Origin: Phytohabitans kaempferiae
Lineage (GTDB): Bacteria; Actinomycetota; Actinomycetes; Mycobacteriales; Micromonosporaceae
Direction: 5' to 3'
DNA length: 64,000 nt
Assembly: GCF_042433955.1 (NCBI RefSeq)
Contig: NZ_JBHLUH010000009.1
Coordinates: 310,001 to 374,000 of the forward strand
In this document: in pieces, positions 16,009-24,152 of the stretch
Numbering within the stretch: the stretch's first letter is position 1
Layout: the number at the start of each line of letters is the position of its first letter
Translations under genes and position numbers: made by a program
The notes under the pieces: model-generated
What the model was told of the DNA's origin: nothing
Databases searched by the model: none
What the model saw: the letters and a program-made list of their open reading frames with translations, nothing else

Positions 16009-16667
16009 GGGCGGCTCCCCTTTCCGGAGTCCGGTGCCGGTGCCAGCAGGTGGCGCAGGCCGTGCACGTCGAGGCCGGACTCGCCGGCGGTGAGTCTCCG
16101 CCGCGCGGCGGCCTCCTTCTCCGCGCGCTCCCGGCCCGCGGCGGCGACCCGGGCGGCCTGGGCGCGCGGGACCACCAGCACGCCGTCGTCGTCGGCCAGG
16201 ATCACGTCGCCCGGATGGACGAGCGCGCCACCGGCCACGACCGGCACGTTGACCGCGCCGGGGTCGGACTTCGCGGTGCCCTGCGCCGAGACGAAGCGGG
16301 ACCAGACCGGCAGCCGCATCGCGGTGAGGTCGGCGACGTCGCGGACGCCGGCGTCGGTCACCAGCGCCACGCCGCCGCGGGCGCGCAGCGCGACGCCGAG
16401 CAGCTCGCCGAACATCCCGTCGCGGCAGAGCGAGGTGGTCGCGACGACCAGCACGTCGCCGGGGCCGCAGACGTCGACCGCGCGGTGGATCGGCAGGTTG
16501 TCGCCGGGCGCGCAGAGGACCGTCACGGCGGGGCCGGCGACGCGGGCGCCCGGGTAGATCGGGCGCAGCTCCGGGGCGCAGAGCCCGACGCGGCCCAGCG
16601 CCTCGTGGCAGGTGGCCACGCCCAGCTCGGCGAGCGCGGCGCGGGTCGCGTCGACCGCCGCGGTCAC
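16005..16667 (-). CDS. RraA-type 4-carboxy-4-hydroxy-2-oxoadipate (CHA) aldolase-like protein
   Basis: 220 residues from GTG 16667, which overlaps the LigA-like stop as GTGA. The fold signature is GDVLVVATTSLCRDGMFGELL followed by ARGGVALVTDAGVRDVADL and the metal-site strand HPGDVILADDDGVLVVP. This is the RraA/HMG-CHA aldolase family. Because LigAB- and LigJ-like genes share the operon, cleavage of CHA to pyruvate and oxaloacetate is the most likely role: it is the last step of the gallate or protocatechuate 4,5-cleavage route. Confidence 0.75.
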   Translation of the reverse strand: MTAAVDATRAALAELGVATCHEALGRVGLCAPELRPIYPGARVAGPAVTVLCAPGDNLPIHRAVDVCGPGDVLVVATTSLCRDGMFGELLGVALRARGGVALVTDAGVRDVADLTAMRLPVWSRFVSAQGTAKSDPGAVNVPVVAGGALVHPGDVILADDDGVLVVPRAQAARVAAAGRERAEKEAAARRRLTAGESGLDVHGLRHLLAPAPDSGKGSRP

Positions 16668-16939
16668 GCCGGCCCGCCCGTCCGGTCGACGCCCAGGTGC
16701 GAGCGGACGTACATCTGGGCGCCGGCCGCGCCGAGCAGGACCATCAGGTTGCGCAGCGCCACCGGGTTGACGCCGCCGGCGAGCAGGGCCGGGGCGTCGC
16801 GGTCGACGATCGCCGCCCGCTCGGTGGGGGTCAGCGCGTAGCCGTCCAGCACCGGATCCGGGTCGGCGTCGAACCGGTCGCGCAGCCCGTCGACATGTTC
16901 GAGATCCCACGCCAGGCGGGTCACCGCGTAGGCGCTCAC
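16664..16939 (-). CDS. LigA-like small subunit of an extradiol ring-cleaving dioxygenase
   Basis: 91 residues from GTG 16939, with GAGGAGG upstream. The sequence LRDRFDADPDPVLDGYALTPTERAAIVDRDAPALLAGGVNP is a recognisable LigA-type helical domain, which in LigAB covers the active site of the large subunit. It lies 73 bp after the LigB-like gene and before the CHA aldolase. Together they should form a class III, Fe(II)-dependent meta-cleavage dioxygenase. Confidence 0.75.
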   Translation of the reverse strand: MSAYAVTRLAWDLEHVDGLRDRFDADPDPVLDGYALTPTERAAIVDRDAPALLAGGVNPVALRNLMVLLGAAGAQMYVRSHLGVDRTGGPA

Positions 16940-17012
16940 GCCGCCTCCTCGCTTCGCCGGGAGCCGCCGCTCGCGCCGGCCGCCGAGCCCGATGGTTCGG
17001 TCGCGAACTTCC

Positions 17013-17840
17013 TCACGCCGGCACTCCGATCTCGTAGCGGACGATGCCGATGCCGGTGTGCCAGGGGTGCATCGGCGCGTAGGCGAGCACGGTCGCGGGA
17101 GCGGATCGGGCCGCACCGTGCGCGACCATCCAGGTACGGATCTCCAGGGCGCCGTTGCCGGCGTACTCGTTGATCCACTCGTCGCTCCAGGAGAGCACCT
17201 CGTCGAGCTGGGTCGCGCCGATCAGCTCCAGGAACCGCCGGTCGAACTCCTCGTTGATCTGGCCCGCGCGGGGCAGGCCGACCCAGTGCGAGATGCCGCC
17301 GGTGCCGACGACCGCGACCCGTGTGTCGCCGGGCAGCCGCTCCACCACGTCGGCGATGGCGCCACCGAGCGCGAAGCACCGGCTGAGCGAGGGCAGTGGC
17401 GGAGTGTTGCAGTTGACGAAGAGCGGGATCACCGGGATCGGCGGGGTACGCAGCAGCTTGGTCAGCGGCACCACGAAGCTGTGGTCGAGCCGCATGTCGA
17501 AGGAGCGGGACAGGTCGAAGCCGCGCGACACCAGCCCTTCCAGCAACGCCTCGGAGAGCGCGGCGTGCCCGGCGACCGTACCGGTGGGGTTGCCGAACTC
17601 CCCCCACGCCTCGTAGCTGTCGCTGACGCCGAGGCAGAAGCTCGGGTAGTTGTGCAGCCCGAACGTCTCGTAGTGGTCGGTGGCCACCACGATCAGCGCG
17701 TCGACCTCCCGGCCGTACAGGTCGTCCCGCATCGTGTCCCAGGCGGCGTGCAGCCCGTCGGAGACTTCGGGGGTGGCGTGCGGATCTCGGGCGATCTTTC
17801 CTACGTGCGAGGTGGCGCCCGCGTAGGCCAACGTTCCCAT
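17013..17840 (-). CDS. LigB-like catalytic subunit of a class III extradiol dioxygenase
   Basis: 275 residues. GATSHVGKI near the start and VVATDHYETFGL (about 54-65) contain the His residues expected at the iron site. RLDHSFVVPL and VVGTGGISHWVG match later LigB motifs. In the protocatechuate and gallate enzymes this subunit binds Fe(II) and opens a vicinal diol ring. No dehydrogenase (LigC) or lactonase (LigI) is in the operon, so a gallate-type substrate giving 4-oxalomesaconate directly fits better than protocatechuate. AGGAGA lies 8 bases before the start, right after six 17-bp repeats. Confidence 0.8.
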   Translation of the reverse strand: MGTLAYAGATSHVGKIARDPHATPEVSDGLHAAWDTMRDDLYGREVDALIVVATDHYETFGLHNYPSFCLGVSDSYEAWGEFGNPTGTVAGHAALSEALLEGLVSRGFDLSRSFDMRLDHSFVVPLTKLLRTPPIPVIPLFVNCNTPPLPSLSRCFALGGAIADVVERLPGDTRVAVVGTGGISHWVGLPRAGQINEEFDRRFLELIGATQLDEVLSWSDEWINEYAGNGALEIRTWMVAHGAARSAPATVLAYAPMHPWHTGIGIVRYEIGVPA

Positions 17841-17854
17841 GGATCGGATCTCCT

Positions 17855-17956
17855 TACTTCTGCGCCATCGCTACTTCTGCGTCATCGCTACTTCTGCGTC
17901 ATCGCTACTACTGCGCCATCGCTACTACTGCGCCATCGCTACTACTGCGTCATCGC
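17855..17956. repeat. 17-bp tandem repeat, six units
   Basis: Six consecutive 17-bp units of the form TACTWCTGCGYCATCGC start at 17855, 17872, 17889, 17906, 17923 and 17940. The first three have TTC and the last three TAC in the second triplet, and C/T varies at position 11. The array fills the spacer between the ABC ATPase stop and the LigB start, and the last unit overlaps the ATPase stop codon. Confidence 0.92.
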
Positions 17957-18759
17957 TGGGTCTGGCCGACCGCGAACTCCGCGGGGTCCTCGAAGCTCCG
18001 GTCGCCGCCGCGGATCAGCTGGAACACGGTGCTGCGCAGCTCCGCGAAGCGGGCCAGGCTCTTCGTCGCCACCTGGTCACGGGGCAACGGCAGGTCGACG
18101 GTGATGTCCCGCAGCACGGTCGCCGGGCGCTTGGAGAGCACCACGACGCGGTCGGCGAGGTAGACCGCCTCGTCGATGTCGTGGGTCACCAGCACCACCG
18201 TCAGCCCCGCCTCCGCGCGGATGCGGAGGATCAGGTCCTCCAGGTCCGCGCGGGTCTGCGCGTCGACCGAGGCGTACGGCTCGTCCATCAACAGGATCTC
18301 CGGCTGGTACGCCAGGCCGCGCGCGATCGCCACGCGCTGCTGCATGCCGCCGGAGAGCTGCCACGGGTACCGGGAGCCGAAGCCGCCGAGCCCGACCTGT
18401 TCCAGTGCCTCCTCGACCCGCGCACGGCGGACCCGGCTGTCGCGGATCTTGTTGCGCAGCGGCAGCCCGACGTTGGTGGCGACGGTCAGCCACGGCATCA
18501 GCGAGCGGCTGTAGTCCTGGAAGACCACCGCCATCTCGGCCGGCGGGCTGGTCACCTCGGCGTCGTTGAGGCGCACCGACCCGCCGCTGACCGGCAGCAG
18601 CCCGGTCAGGCAGCGCAGCAGCGTGGTCTTGCCCGCGCCGGACGGGCCGACGACGCAGACGAACTGACCCCGCTCGATCCGCAGGCTCATGTCGCGGATG
18701 GTCTCCACCGCGTCCTGGTCCTTGCCGTACGTCTTGCACAGGTTGGTCACGACCAGCAC
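17950..18759 (-). CDS. ABC importer ATPase, SsuB/TauB type
   Basis: 269 residues from GTG 18759, whose first base overlaps the permease stop. Walker A is GPSGAGKTT, the signature LSGGMQQR, Walker B ILLMDEP and the switch THD. The sequence has the length and C-terminal tail of the nitrate/sulfonate/taurine importer group. Works with the two permeases and lipoprotein upstream. These importers take up sulfonates, aromatic acids or pyrimidine-like compounds; the enzymes in the operon favour an organic or aromatic acid. Confidence 0.9.
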   Translation of the reverse strand: MLVVTNLCKTYGKDQDAVETIRDMSLRIERGQFVCVVGPSGAGKTTLLRCLTGLLPVSGGSVRLNDAEVTSPPAEMAVVFQDYSRSLMPWLTVATNVGLPLRNKIRDSRVRRARVEEALEQVGLGGFGSRYPWQLSGGMQQRVAIARGLAYQPEILLMDEPYASVDAQTRADLEDLILRIRAEAGLTVVLVTHDIDEAVYLADRVVVLSKRPATVLRDITVDLPLPRDQVATKSLARFAELRSTVFQLIRGGDRSFEDPAEFAVGQTQR

Positions 18760-19553
18760 TACGCCACTCCCGCCTCTGTCTGGCTGGCGCGAGCGCCCAG
18801 GTGGGCGTGCAGCAGCCGCTTCTCGATCGCCAGGAAACCGTTGTTGAGCAGGTAGCCGAGCACGCCCATCAGGATCATGCCGGCCCACATCTCGGGGATG
18901 CGGAAGTTGCGCTGGGCGGCGAGGGTGGCGTACCCGATGCCGTTCGTGGCGCCGATCATCTCGCTGATGATCATGACGATGAAGGCGACCGACATGGCGA
19001 TCCGCAGCCCCGCGAAGATCGGCAGTGCCGCCGACGGCAGGAGCAGGTACGCGGCCCGCTGCCACGGAGTCAGCCGGTAGGACCGGGCCACGTCGTTGAG
19101 GGTCGCCTCCACGCCGCGCACACCGTCGATCGTGTTGAGCAGGATGGGGAACACGCAGACGACCGCGATCAGGATGATCTTCATGCTGTCGCCGATGCCG
19201 AGCAGCAGGATGGCGATCGGGATCATCGCGGTGGACGGGATGGCCCGGACGAACTGCACGACCGGGTCGAGCGCGTACCGCAGCGTGGTGACCCGCCCGA
19301 GCAGCAGTCCGAGGCCGATCCCGGCGGCGGCCGCGAGGCCGTACCCGGCGAACATCCGGGCGAGGCTGGGCGCCACGTCGGAGACCAGCCGCTCGCGCAG
19401 CCACGTGTGGTACAGCGCGCTGAGGATCTCCGACAGCGGCGGGAAGAACACCGACGTGCTGTCGCGGGAGGCGAACCACCACAGCGCCGGCGCGCCGACC
19501 GGCACGATGAGCAGGAGCAGCCAGGTCCGCAGCCGTTGTGGGGAGAGGGTCAT
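18759..19553 (-). CDS. ABC importer permease, SsuC/TauC type (second)
   Basis: 264 residues with about six membrane segments (for instance WLLLLIVPVGAPALWWF at the start). The ATPase-contact loop, EATLNDVARSYRLTPWQRAAYLLLPSALP-like, lies at about residues 165-190. Start ATG 19553 overlaps the first permease stop (ATGA). Together with its neighbour it forms the heterodimeric membrane channel. Confidence 0.88.
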   Translation of the reverse strand: MTLSPQRLRTWLLLLIVPVGAPALWWFASRDSTSVFFPPLSEILSALYHTWLRERLVSDVAPSLARMFAGYGLAAAAGIGLGLLLGRVTTLRYALDPVVQFVRAIPSTAMIPIAILLLGIGDSMKIILIAVVCVFPILLNTIDGVRGVEATLNDVARSYRLTPWQRAAYLLLPSAALPIFAGLRIAMSVAFIVMIISEMIGATNGIGYATLAAQRNFRIPEMWAGMILMGVLGYLLNNGFLAIEKRLLHAHLGARASQTEAGVA

Positions 19554-20440
19554 GCCGCACCGCCCGGTCGGTAGGGCTCGTGCCAGCGCAGCATCCGCCG
19601 TTCGACGAACTCGAAGAGGCGGACCACGAGCAGCCCCAGCAGGCCACTCGTGGCCACGATGCCGTAGATCGCCGGGTAGACGCCGTTGGTCTGGTACGCG
19701 ACCAGCCGGCTGCCGAGCCCGGGGACACCGGCGGTGAGCTGCACCGCCATCGCGATGATCAGCGCGACCGAGACCGCCAGCCGCAGGCCGGTGGCGATCG
19801 AGGGCAGTGCGCTGGGCAGCGTCACCATGAAGATGCGCTGCACAGTGGAGAGTCCGTAGACCCGGGCCGTCTCGACCGCGACCGGATCGACGCCGCGCAG
19901 GCCGTACGTGGTCTGGTAGAGCATCGGGAAGAAGACCCCGACCGAGATGACCATGATGGCGGTCTGGCTGGTGGCGCCGAAGAGCAGCAGCATCAACGGC
20001 AGGTAGACGATCGACGGGATGGGCCGGATGAACTCCAGCGGCAGGCGCAGCAGCCGTTCCAGCAGCGGCACCATCGCCACCGCGAAGCCCAGCGTCACCC
20101 CGCACACCACGCCGATCGAGACGCCGACCAGCCACTGGAGCATGGTGTAGCCGACCGCCTCCCAGAAGACGGCGGTGGTGGCGTTCTCGGCGAGCCACGC
20201 GGCGATGTCGGTGACCGGCGGCACCTCCTCCGGCAGCAGGCCGGTGCGCGCCGCCACCTCCCAGACGGCCATCAGGCTGAGGACAGTGGTGGCGCCCAGC
20301 CGGGTCCTGCGGCTGCGCCGGTGCACCGCCTTCGGCTTCGGTTTACCGGTGCGGCGCCCATCCCGCCCGATGGGCGCCGGCCGGGCGGGCGGGGACAGTC
20401 CGGCGTCCACCGCGCCGGTCGCTGTCTTCGACTGGGCCAC
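19550..20440 (-). CDS. ABC importer permease, SsuC/TauC type (first)
   Basis: 296 residues. A basic, Pro-rich cytoplasmic N-terminus of about 48 residues, longer than in most family members, precedes six membrane segments. The conserved coupling loop is VETARVYGLSTVQRIFMVTLPSALPSI. It is the heterodimer partner of the permease gene that follows with an ATGA overlap. Confidence 0.88.
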   Translation of the reverse strand: MAQSKTATGAVDAGLSPPARPAPIGRDGRRTGKPKPKAVHRRSRRTRLGATTVLSLMAVWEVAARTGLLPEEVPPVTDIAAWLAENATTAVFWEAVGYTMLQWLVGVSIGVVCGVTLGFAVAMVPLLERLLRLPLEFIRPIPSIVYLPLMLLLFGATSQTAIMVISVGVFFPMLYQTTYGLRGVDPVAVETARVYGLSTVQRIFMVTLPSALPSIATGLRLAVSVALIIAMAVQLTAGVPGLGSRLVAYQTNGVYPAIYGIVATSGLLGLLVVRLFEFVERRMLRWHEPYRPGGAA

Positions 20441-20470
20441 GCGCCACCTCCTCGCGTCGGGGGTCGGATC

Positions 20471-21445
20471 TCAGGGTTTCCAGAGCAGGTCGTCGACGCT
20501 CGGCGCCTTCTCCTTGGCCAGGTCGCCGTATTGCACGAGCACGTCGATCTCGTGCTGGAGCACGTCGCGGTCGATCTCGGTCCCGTACCCGGGCAGGGGG
20601 ATCTTCGCCAACTGCTCGACCGGCAGCTCGGTGAGCTTGCTGGCCGCCTGGCGGGCCGCCTGCGGGTCGTCGTTGGCCACTGTGGACGCTTCGCCGAGCG
20701 CCTCGACGAACTGCCGCAACGCCTCCGCGTTCTTCTCGGCGAAGGAGCCAGCCACCACCGTGTAGATGATCGGCGCCTGCTCCGAGTCGAGGGCGGAGAT
20801 CGCCGGGTCGCCCAGGCTGCGCAGGCTCGGGTCCTGGCTGGCGCGGTAGGCGAACGGCTGCGTCACGGTGATCGCGTCGACCGTGCCGTCGCGCAGCGCG
20901 GCGACGGCGTTGGACTGCGGTATCTCGACCGAGGTGAGCTGCTTGGAGTCACCGCCGGCCTTGTCGATCGTGGCCCGCGTGTGGATGTCCAGCGAGCTGC
21001 CCAGCCCGTTGACGCCCAGCTTCCCCTTGACCTGCTGGAACGTGGTGATGCCGCTGTTGGCCCGGACCAGCGTGGCCCGGCTGGCGCCGTCGTCGGTGAC
21101 CACGTTGTAGCTCACCGACGAGACGATCTTCAGGTCGACGCCCTCGGCGATCGCGGAGATGACCGTCGCGGCGCCGGCCGTGGTCATCTGCCACTGGTTG
21201 TTGAGCAGCAGGGGTACGGAGGCCGACGAGCTCTGGTGGCTGTCCAGCTCGACCGCCAGCTCGCGGGCCGTGAACTTGCCCTGGTCGATGCCGATCTGCA
21301 TACCGGCCACGTTGACGTTCGGGGAGACGCCGATCTTTATCTTCGTTGGCCCGGCCGCGGCGCCGCTGTCGCTACCCGAGTCGCCGCCGCAGGCCGTGAC
21401 CGACAGCAGCAGCGCTGCCGCCGTGGCCAGGTATCGCATCCGCAT
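20471..21445 (-). CDS. SsuA/NMT1-type substrate-binding lipoprotein
   Basis: 324 residues. Lipobox SVTAC after a short signal, then a Gly/Ser-rich linker. The mature protein begins IKIGVSPNVNVAGMQIGIDQGKF, typical of SsuA/TauA/THI5-like binding proteins, and contains DGTVDAITVTQPFAYRA in the second lobe. It captures the substrate and hands it to the permeases encoded next. AGGAAGGG lies upstream. Confidence 0.87.
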   Translation of the reverse strand: MRMRYLATAAALLLSVTACGGDSGSDSGAAAGPTKIKIGVSPNVNVAGMQIGIDQGKFTARELAVELDSHQSSSASVPLLLNNQWQMTTAGAATVISAIAEGVDLKIVSSVSYNVVTDDGASRATLVRANSGITTFQQVKGKLGVNGLGSSLDIHTRATIDKAGGDSKQLTSVEIPQSNAVAALRDGTVDAITVTQPFAYRASQDPSLRSLGDPAISALDSEQAPIIYTVVAGSFAEKNAEALRQFVEALGEASTVANDDPQAARQAASKLTELPVEQLAKIPLPGYGTEIDRDVLQHEIDVLVQYGDLAKEKAPSVDDLLWKP

Positions 21446-21502
21446 TATGGTGCCCTTCCTATGGCATATGAGGAATTTGTTCCTTTCGGCGGCCTTGGTT
21501 GA

Positions 21503-22501
21503 TCACCGCACGCTGGCGGCGAACAGGTCGTCGATATCGATAGGTGCGGTCGTCAGGCCCTGCTCGCGGGAGAAGCGGCAGAGCTCGTGCAGCATGTCCC
21601 GGTTCTCCGGCAGCCCGTACGGCGCCGGATCCGGTCCCAACATCGCGTCCTGCTGGCGCAGGAACTGCCGGCCCAGCGGGAGGCCACCGGCCACCGTGCG
21701 GGTCAGCGCGCCCGCCGCAAGGGCCTTGGCCCGGCGGAACGCCTCGTACAGGTTGTACGCCACCCAGGGATGGCGGTCGTACACGTCGCCCCGGATCACC
21801 ACGAGGTTGTTGGCCGGTACGAAGCCGTGCGCGGCCACGTACCGCCCGGCCTCGGCCAGGACGTCGTCGAAGAGGGGGCGGAGCCCGTCCCAGCCGGCGG
21901 CCGGCTCGTCGGGGTCCACCGCGTTCGGCAGGTGGTAGCGGGCCCGACCGGCCGGCGCGGCGTCCAGCTCGCCGGCGAGCAGCATCGAGTCCAGGCTGCG
22001 CCCGGGCGGTACCTGCCGCAGCCGGATCCCGGGCGGGACGGTGAAGCCGGTCGCGCCGCCGTGGCTGCGCTCGGCCGGCCGTTCCATGAACCACTCCACG
22101 GACTCCGGCGCCACGCCGAAGTCGTGCTGGAGGATGCCGCGGGTCCAGAGCGCCGAGGTCTGCTGGTACTCCGGCACGCCGACCCGCTTGCCGGCCAGCG
22201 CGCCCGGACCGTCGATCTTCGCCGCGGCGTTGGCGTACAGCTCGGTGTGCATGAACCTGCGCCCGGGAAACACCGGCAGCCCGACCATCTCCACGCCCCG
22301 CTCGCGGGCGATCAGGAACGACGACAGCGACATCTCCGACGCGTCGAACTCGCCCAGCCGCAACTGCCGCCAGAACAGCTCGGACGGGTCGGAGCGAGTG
22401 ACCAGCAGCTCGATCCCCTCCGCCGTGACCTCGCCGGAGGCGATCGGCGCGACCCACGGGTTGGCGGTCACGGCCAGGGACAGCCGCAGCCGGCCGGTCA
22501 T
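21503..22501 (-). CDS. 4,5-dihydroxyphthalate decarboxylase-like soluble protein (periplasmic-binding fold)
   Basis: 332 residues with no signal peptide, so cytoplasmic. The central motif GKRVGVPEYQQTSALWTRGILQ (residues about 100-121) is characteristic of the Pht5 4,5-dihydroxyphthalate decarboxylase group, whose members have a type 2 periplasmic-binding fold. RRFMHTELYAN and EWFMERP are further family marks. A decarboxylase acting before ring cleavage fits the operon, but many relatives are uncharacterised. Start ATG 22501 overlaps the isocitrate-lyase-family stop (ATGA). A remote paralogue is encoded at 25798-26769. Confidence 0.65.
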   Translation of the reverse strand: MTGRLRLSLAVTANPWVAPIASGEVTAEGIELLVTRSDPSELFWRQLRLGEFDASEMSLSSFLIARERGVEMVGLPVFPGRRFMHTELYANAAAKIDGPGALAGKRVGVPEYQQTSALWTRGILQHDFGVAPESVEWFMERPAERSHGGATGFTVPPGIRLRQVPPGRSLDSMLLAGELDAAPAGRARYHLPNAVDPDEPAAGWDGLRPLFDDVLAEAGRYVAAHGFVPANNLVVIRGDVYDRHPWVAYNLYEAFRRAKALAAGALTRTVAGGLPLGRQFLRQQDAMLGPDPAPYGLPENRDMLHELCRFSREQGLTTAPIDIDDLFAASVR

Positions 22502-23481
22502 GACTGGCCCTCCATCGTCCGGTGGCCGAACGTGGTCTCGTAGTCCCGGCGCAGAGCCGCGGGGAGCACCAGCTCCTCCAGGTCGCGCAGCCGGTCGGTG
22601 CCGAGCAGGGCCTTGTCCGGCACCGGTCCCCACGGGCCGGCGGCGATCCGCTCGCGCCACCGGTCGAGCGCGGGCGGGCCGTCCCGGCGCAGCTCGTGCA
22701 GCAGCTCCCAGGCCGCCTGCGCACCGGCTCGGGCGGCGACCACCGGATGCAGCACGATCCGCACCCCGAGCCGCGCATACTCGGCCAGCGTCGGCGCCGG
22801 GTCCGGGCCGCCCCAGATCGCCAGCACCGGGGCCGGGATCCGGGCGCACGCCTCGGCCAGCTGCTCGCGGCTCTGCACGGTGTTCAGCCAGACGAAGTCG
22901 GCGCCGCCCTCCTCCACGTACGCCACGCACCGGTCGACCGCGTCGGCGAACGTGCCGCCCTCGGCGCCGATCGCGTCGCACCGGGCGCAGACCACGAACT
23001 CGGGGTCCAGCTCGTCGCGGGCCAGCACCGCGGCCCGGTACTTGCCGACCGCCTCGTCCCGCGAGATCAGCCGGCGCCCGCTGACCGTACCGGACTTCTT
23101 CGGCGCCTCCTGGTCCTCGATCTGTACCGCCGCGACCCCGCTGCGGACCAGCTCGCGGACCGCGAACGTGACGTTGACCGCGTTGCCGTAGCCGGTGTCG
23201 CCGTCCACCATGATCGGGATGTCGGTGGCCGAGGCGACGTGCCGTACGTGGTCGACGACGTCGCGCAGGCCGAGCACGCCGACGTCCGGATAGCCGTACA
23301 GGAACGCCGCGAGCTGGGAGCCGGCAACGAAGAAGCTCTCGAAGCCGGCCTCCTGCGCCATCCGGGCGTAAAGCGGGCCGAACCCGCCGGGCATCACGGT
23401 GACCTCGTCGCGGGCCAGCAGCTCCCGCAGCGCCCGCCGCTTCGCCGTGGCGGTGGGCCGGGCCGGCGCGGTGCCGTTCAC
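22498..23481 (-). CDS. Isocitrate lyase/PEP mutase-family enzyme with Ser in place of the catalytic Cys
   Basis: 327 residues from GTG 23481 (GTGA overlap). DGDTGYGN at 93-100 provides the Mg-binding loop, and VQIEDQEAPKKSG the flexible loop. Isocitrate and methylisocitrate lyases have KKCGH here; this protein has KKSG (Ser130), so classical lyase chemistry is unlikely to be unchanged. Family members include C-C lyases for 2,3-dimethylmalate, oxaloacetate hydrolases and PEP mutase. In this operon it probably splits or rearranges an acid intermediate. Function beyond family is not assignable. Confidence 0.75.
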   Translation of the reverse strand: MNGTAPARPTATAKRRALRELLARDEVTVMPGGFGPLYARMAQEAGFESFFVAGSQLAAFLYGYPDVGVLGLRDVVDHVRHVASATDIPIMVDGDTGYGNAVNVTFAVRELVRSGVAAVQIEDQEAPKKSGTVSGRRLISRDEAVGKYRAAVLARDELDPEFVVCARCDAIGAEGGTFADAVDRCVAYVEEGGADFVWLNTVQSREQLAEACARIPAPVLAIWGGPDPAPTLAEYARLGVRIVLHPVVAARAGAQAAWELLHELRRDGPPALDRWRERIAAGPWGPVPDKALLGTDRLRDLEELVLPAALRRDYETTFGHRTMEGQS

Positions 23482-24152
23482 GGTGCCACCGCCCCGGGAA
23501 CGGCCTGCTGGAGCCGGTGGTACCGGTGCCGCGCGCGGGCCTCGTCCAGCCGGGCGCCGGCCGCCACCTCGGCGCGGATCGCCTGTTCGGTCGTCTCGAT
23601 CTCGCGGGCGGCCGCGAGCACGGCGTCCGCGCGTCCGGCCGGTACGACCAGCGTGCCGTCGTCGTCGGCCACCACGATGTCGCCGGGGCGGACCCGGACA
23701 CCGCCGATCGACACCGGTACACCGATGGCCTCGGCCCGCACGCGGTCCTTGCCGGTGCGCATCCAGACCGTCCGCGAGTACAGCGAGTAGCCCAGCTCGC
23801 GGGCGCGAGCCACGTCCCGGCACGCCCCGTCCACCACCGTGGCGGCGACCCCGCGCCGGGCGGCCGTCTCGCTGAGCAGGCCGCCCCAGATCGTCCCGGT
23901 GAGCCGGCCGGCGTTGGCCAGCACCACCACGTCCCCGGGTCGCACGTCGTCGATGAAGTCGCCCACGCTGCCGCCGTCGACGCCGACCGGCTCGTACCGG
24001 ACGGTGTACGCGCGGCCGGCCACGGTCCCGCCGCCGGCGACCCGCCCGATGCCGGCGGCCTGGCCGTCGATGCCGAGCCGGTCGAGCGCGTCCGACACGG
24101 CGGCGGTGGTGAGCGCGCGGAAGGCGTCCAGCACCGTGTTCTCCTCACTCAT
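23478..24152 (-). CDS. RraA-family aldolase-like protein (second paralogue)
   Basis: 224 residues. The core GDVVVLANAGRLTGTIWGGLLSETAARRGVAATVVDGACRD carries the conserved Gly-rich loop and the R/D pair (ACRD) that binds metal and carboxylate in HMG/CHA aldolases. RPGDIVVADDDGTLVVP follows. Overlaps both neighbours. It is one of three RraA-type genes in the operon, each clearly different in sequence, so they probably act on different intermediates or one is an inactive partner. Confidence 0.78.
   Translation of the reverse strand: MSEENTVLDAFRALTTAAVSDALDRLGIDGQAAGIGRVAGGGTVAGRAYTVRYEPVGVDGGSVGDFIDDVRPGDVVVLANAGRLTGTIWGGLLSETAARRGVAATVVDGACRDVARARELGYSLYSRTVWMRTGKDRVRAEAIGVPVSIGGVRVRPGDIVVADDDGTLVVPAGRADAVLAAAREIETTEQAIRAEVAAGARLDEARARHRYHRLQQAVPGAVAP

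Noticed and set aside
17855..17956. Possible CRISPR array
   Set aside because: Units are contiguous 17-bp copies with no unique spacers and no cas genes.
19538..21502. 654-codon open frame on the plus strand across the importer genes
   Set aside because: Shadow of the permease and binding-protein genes, which have clear motifs.
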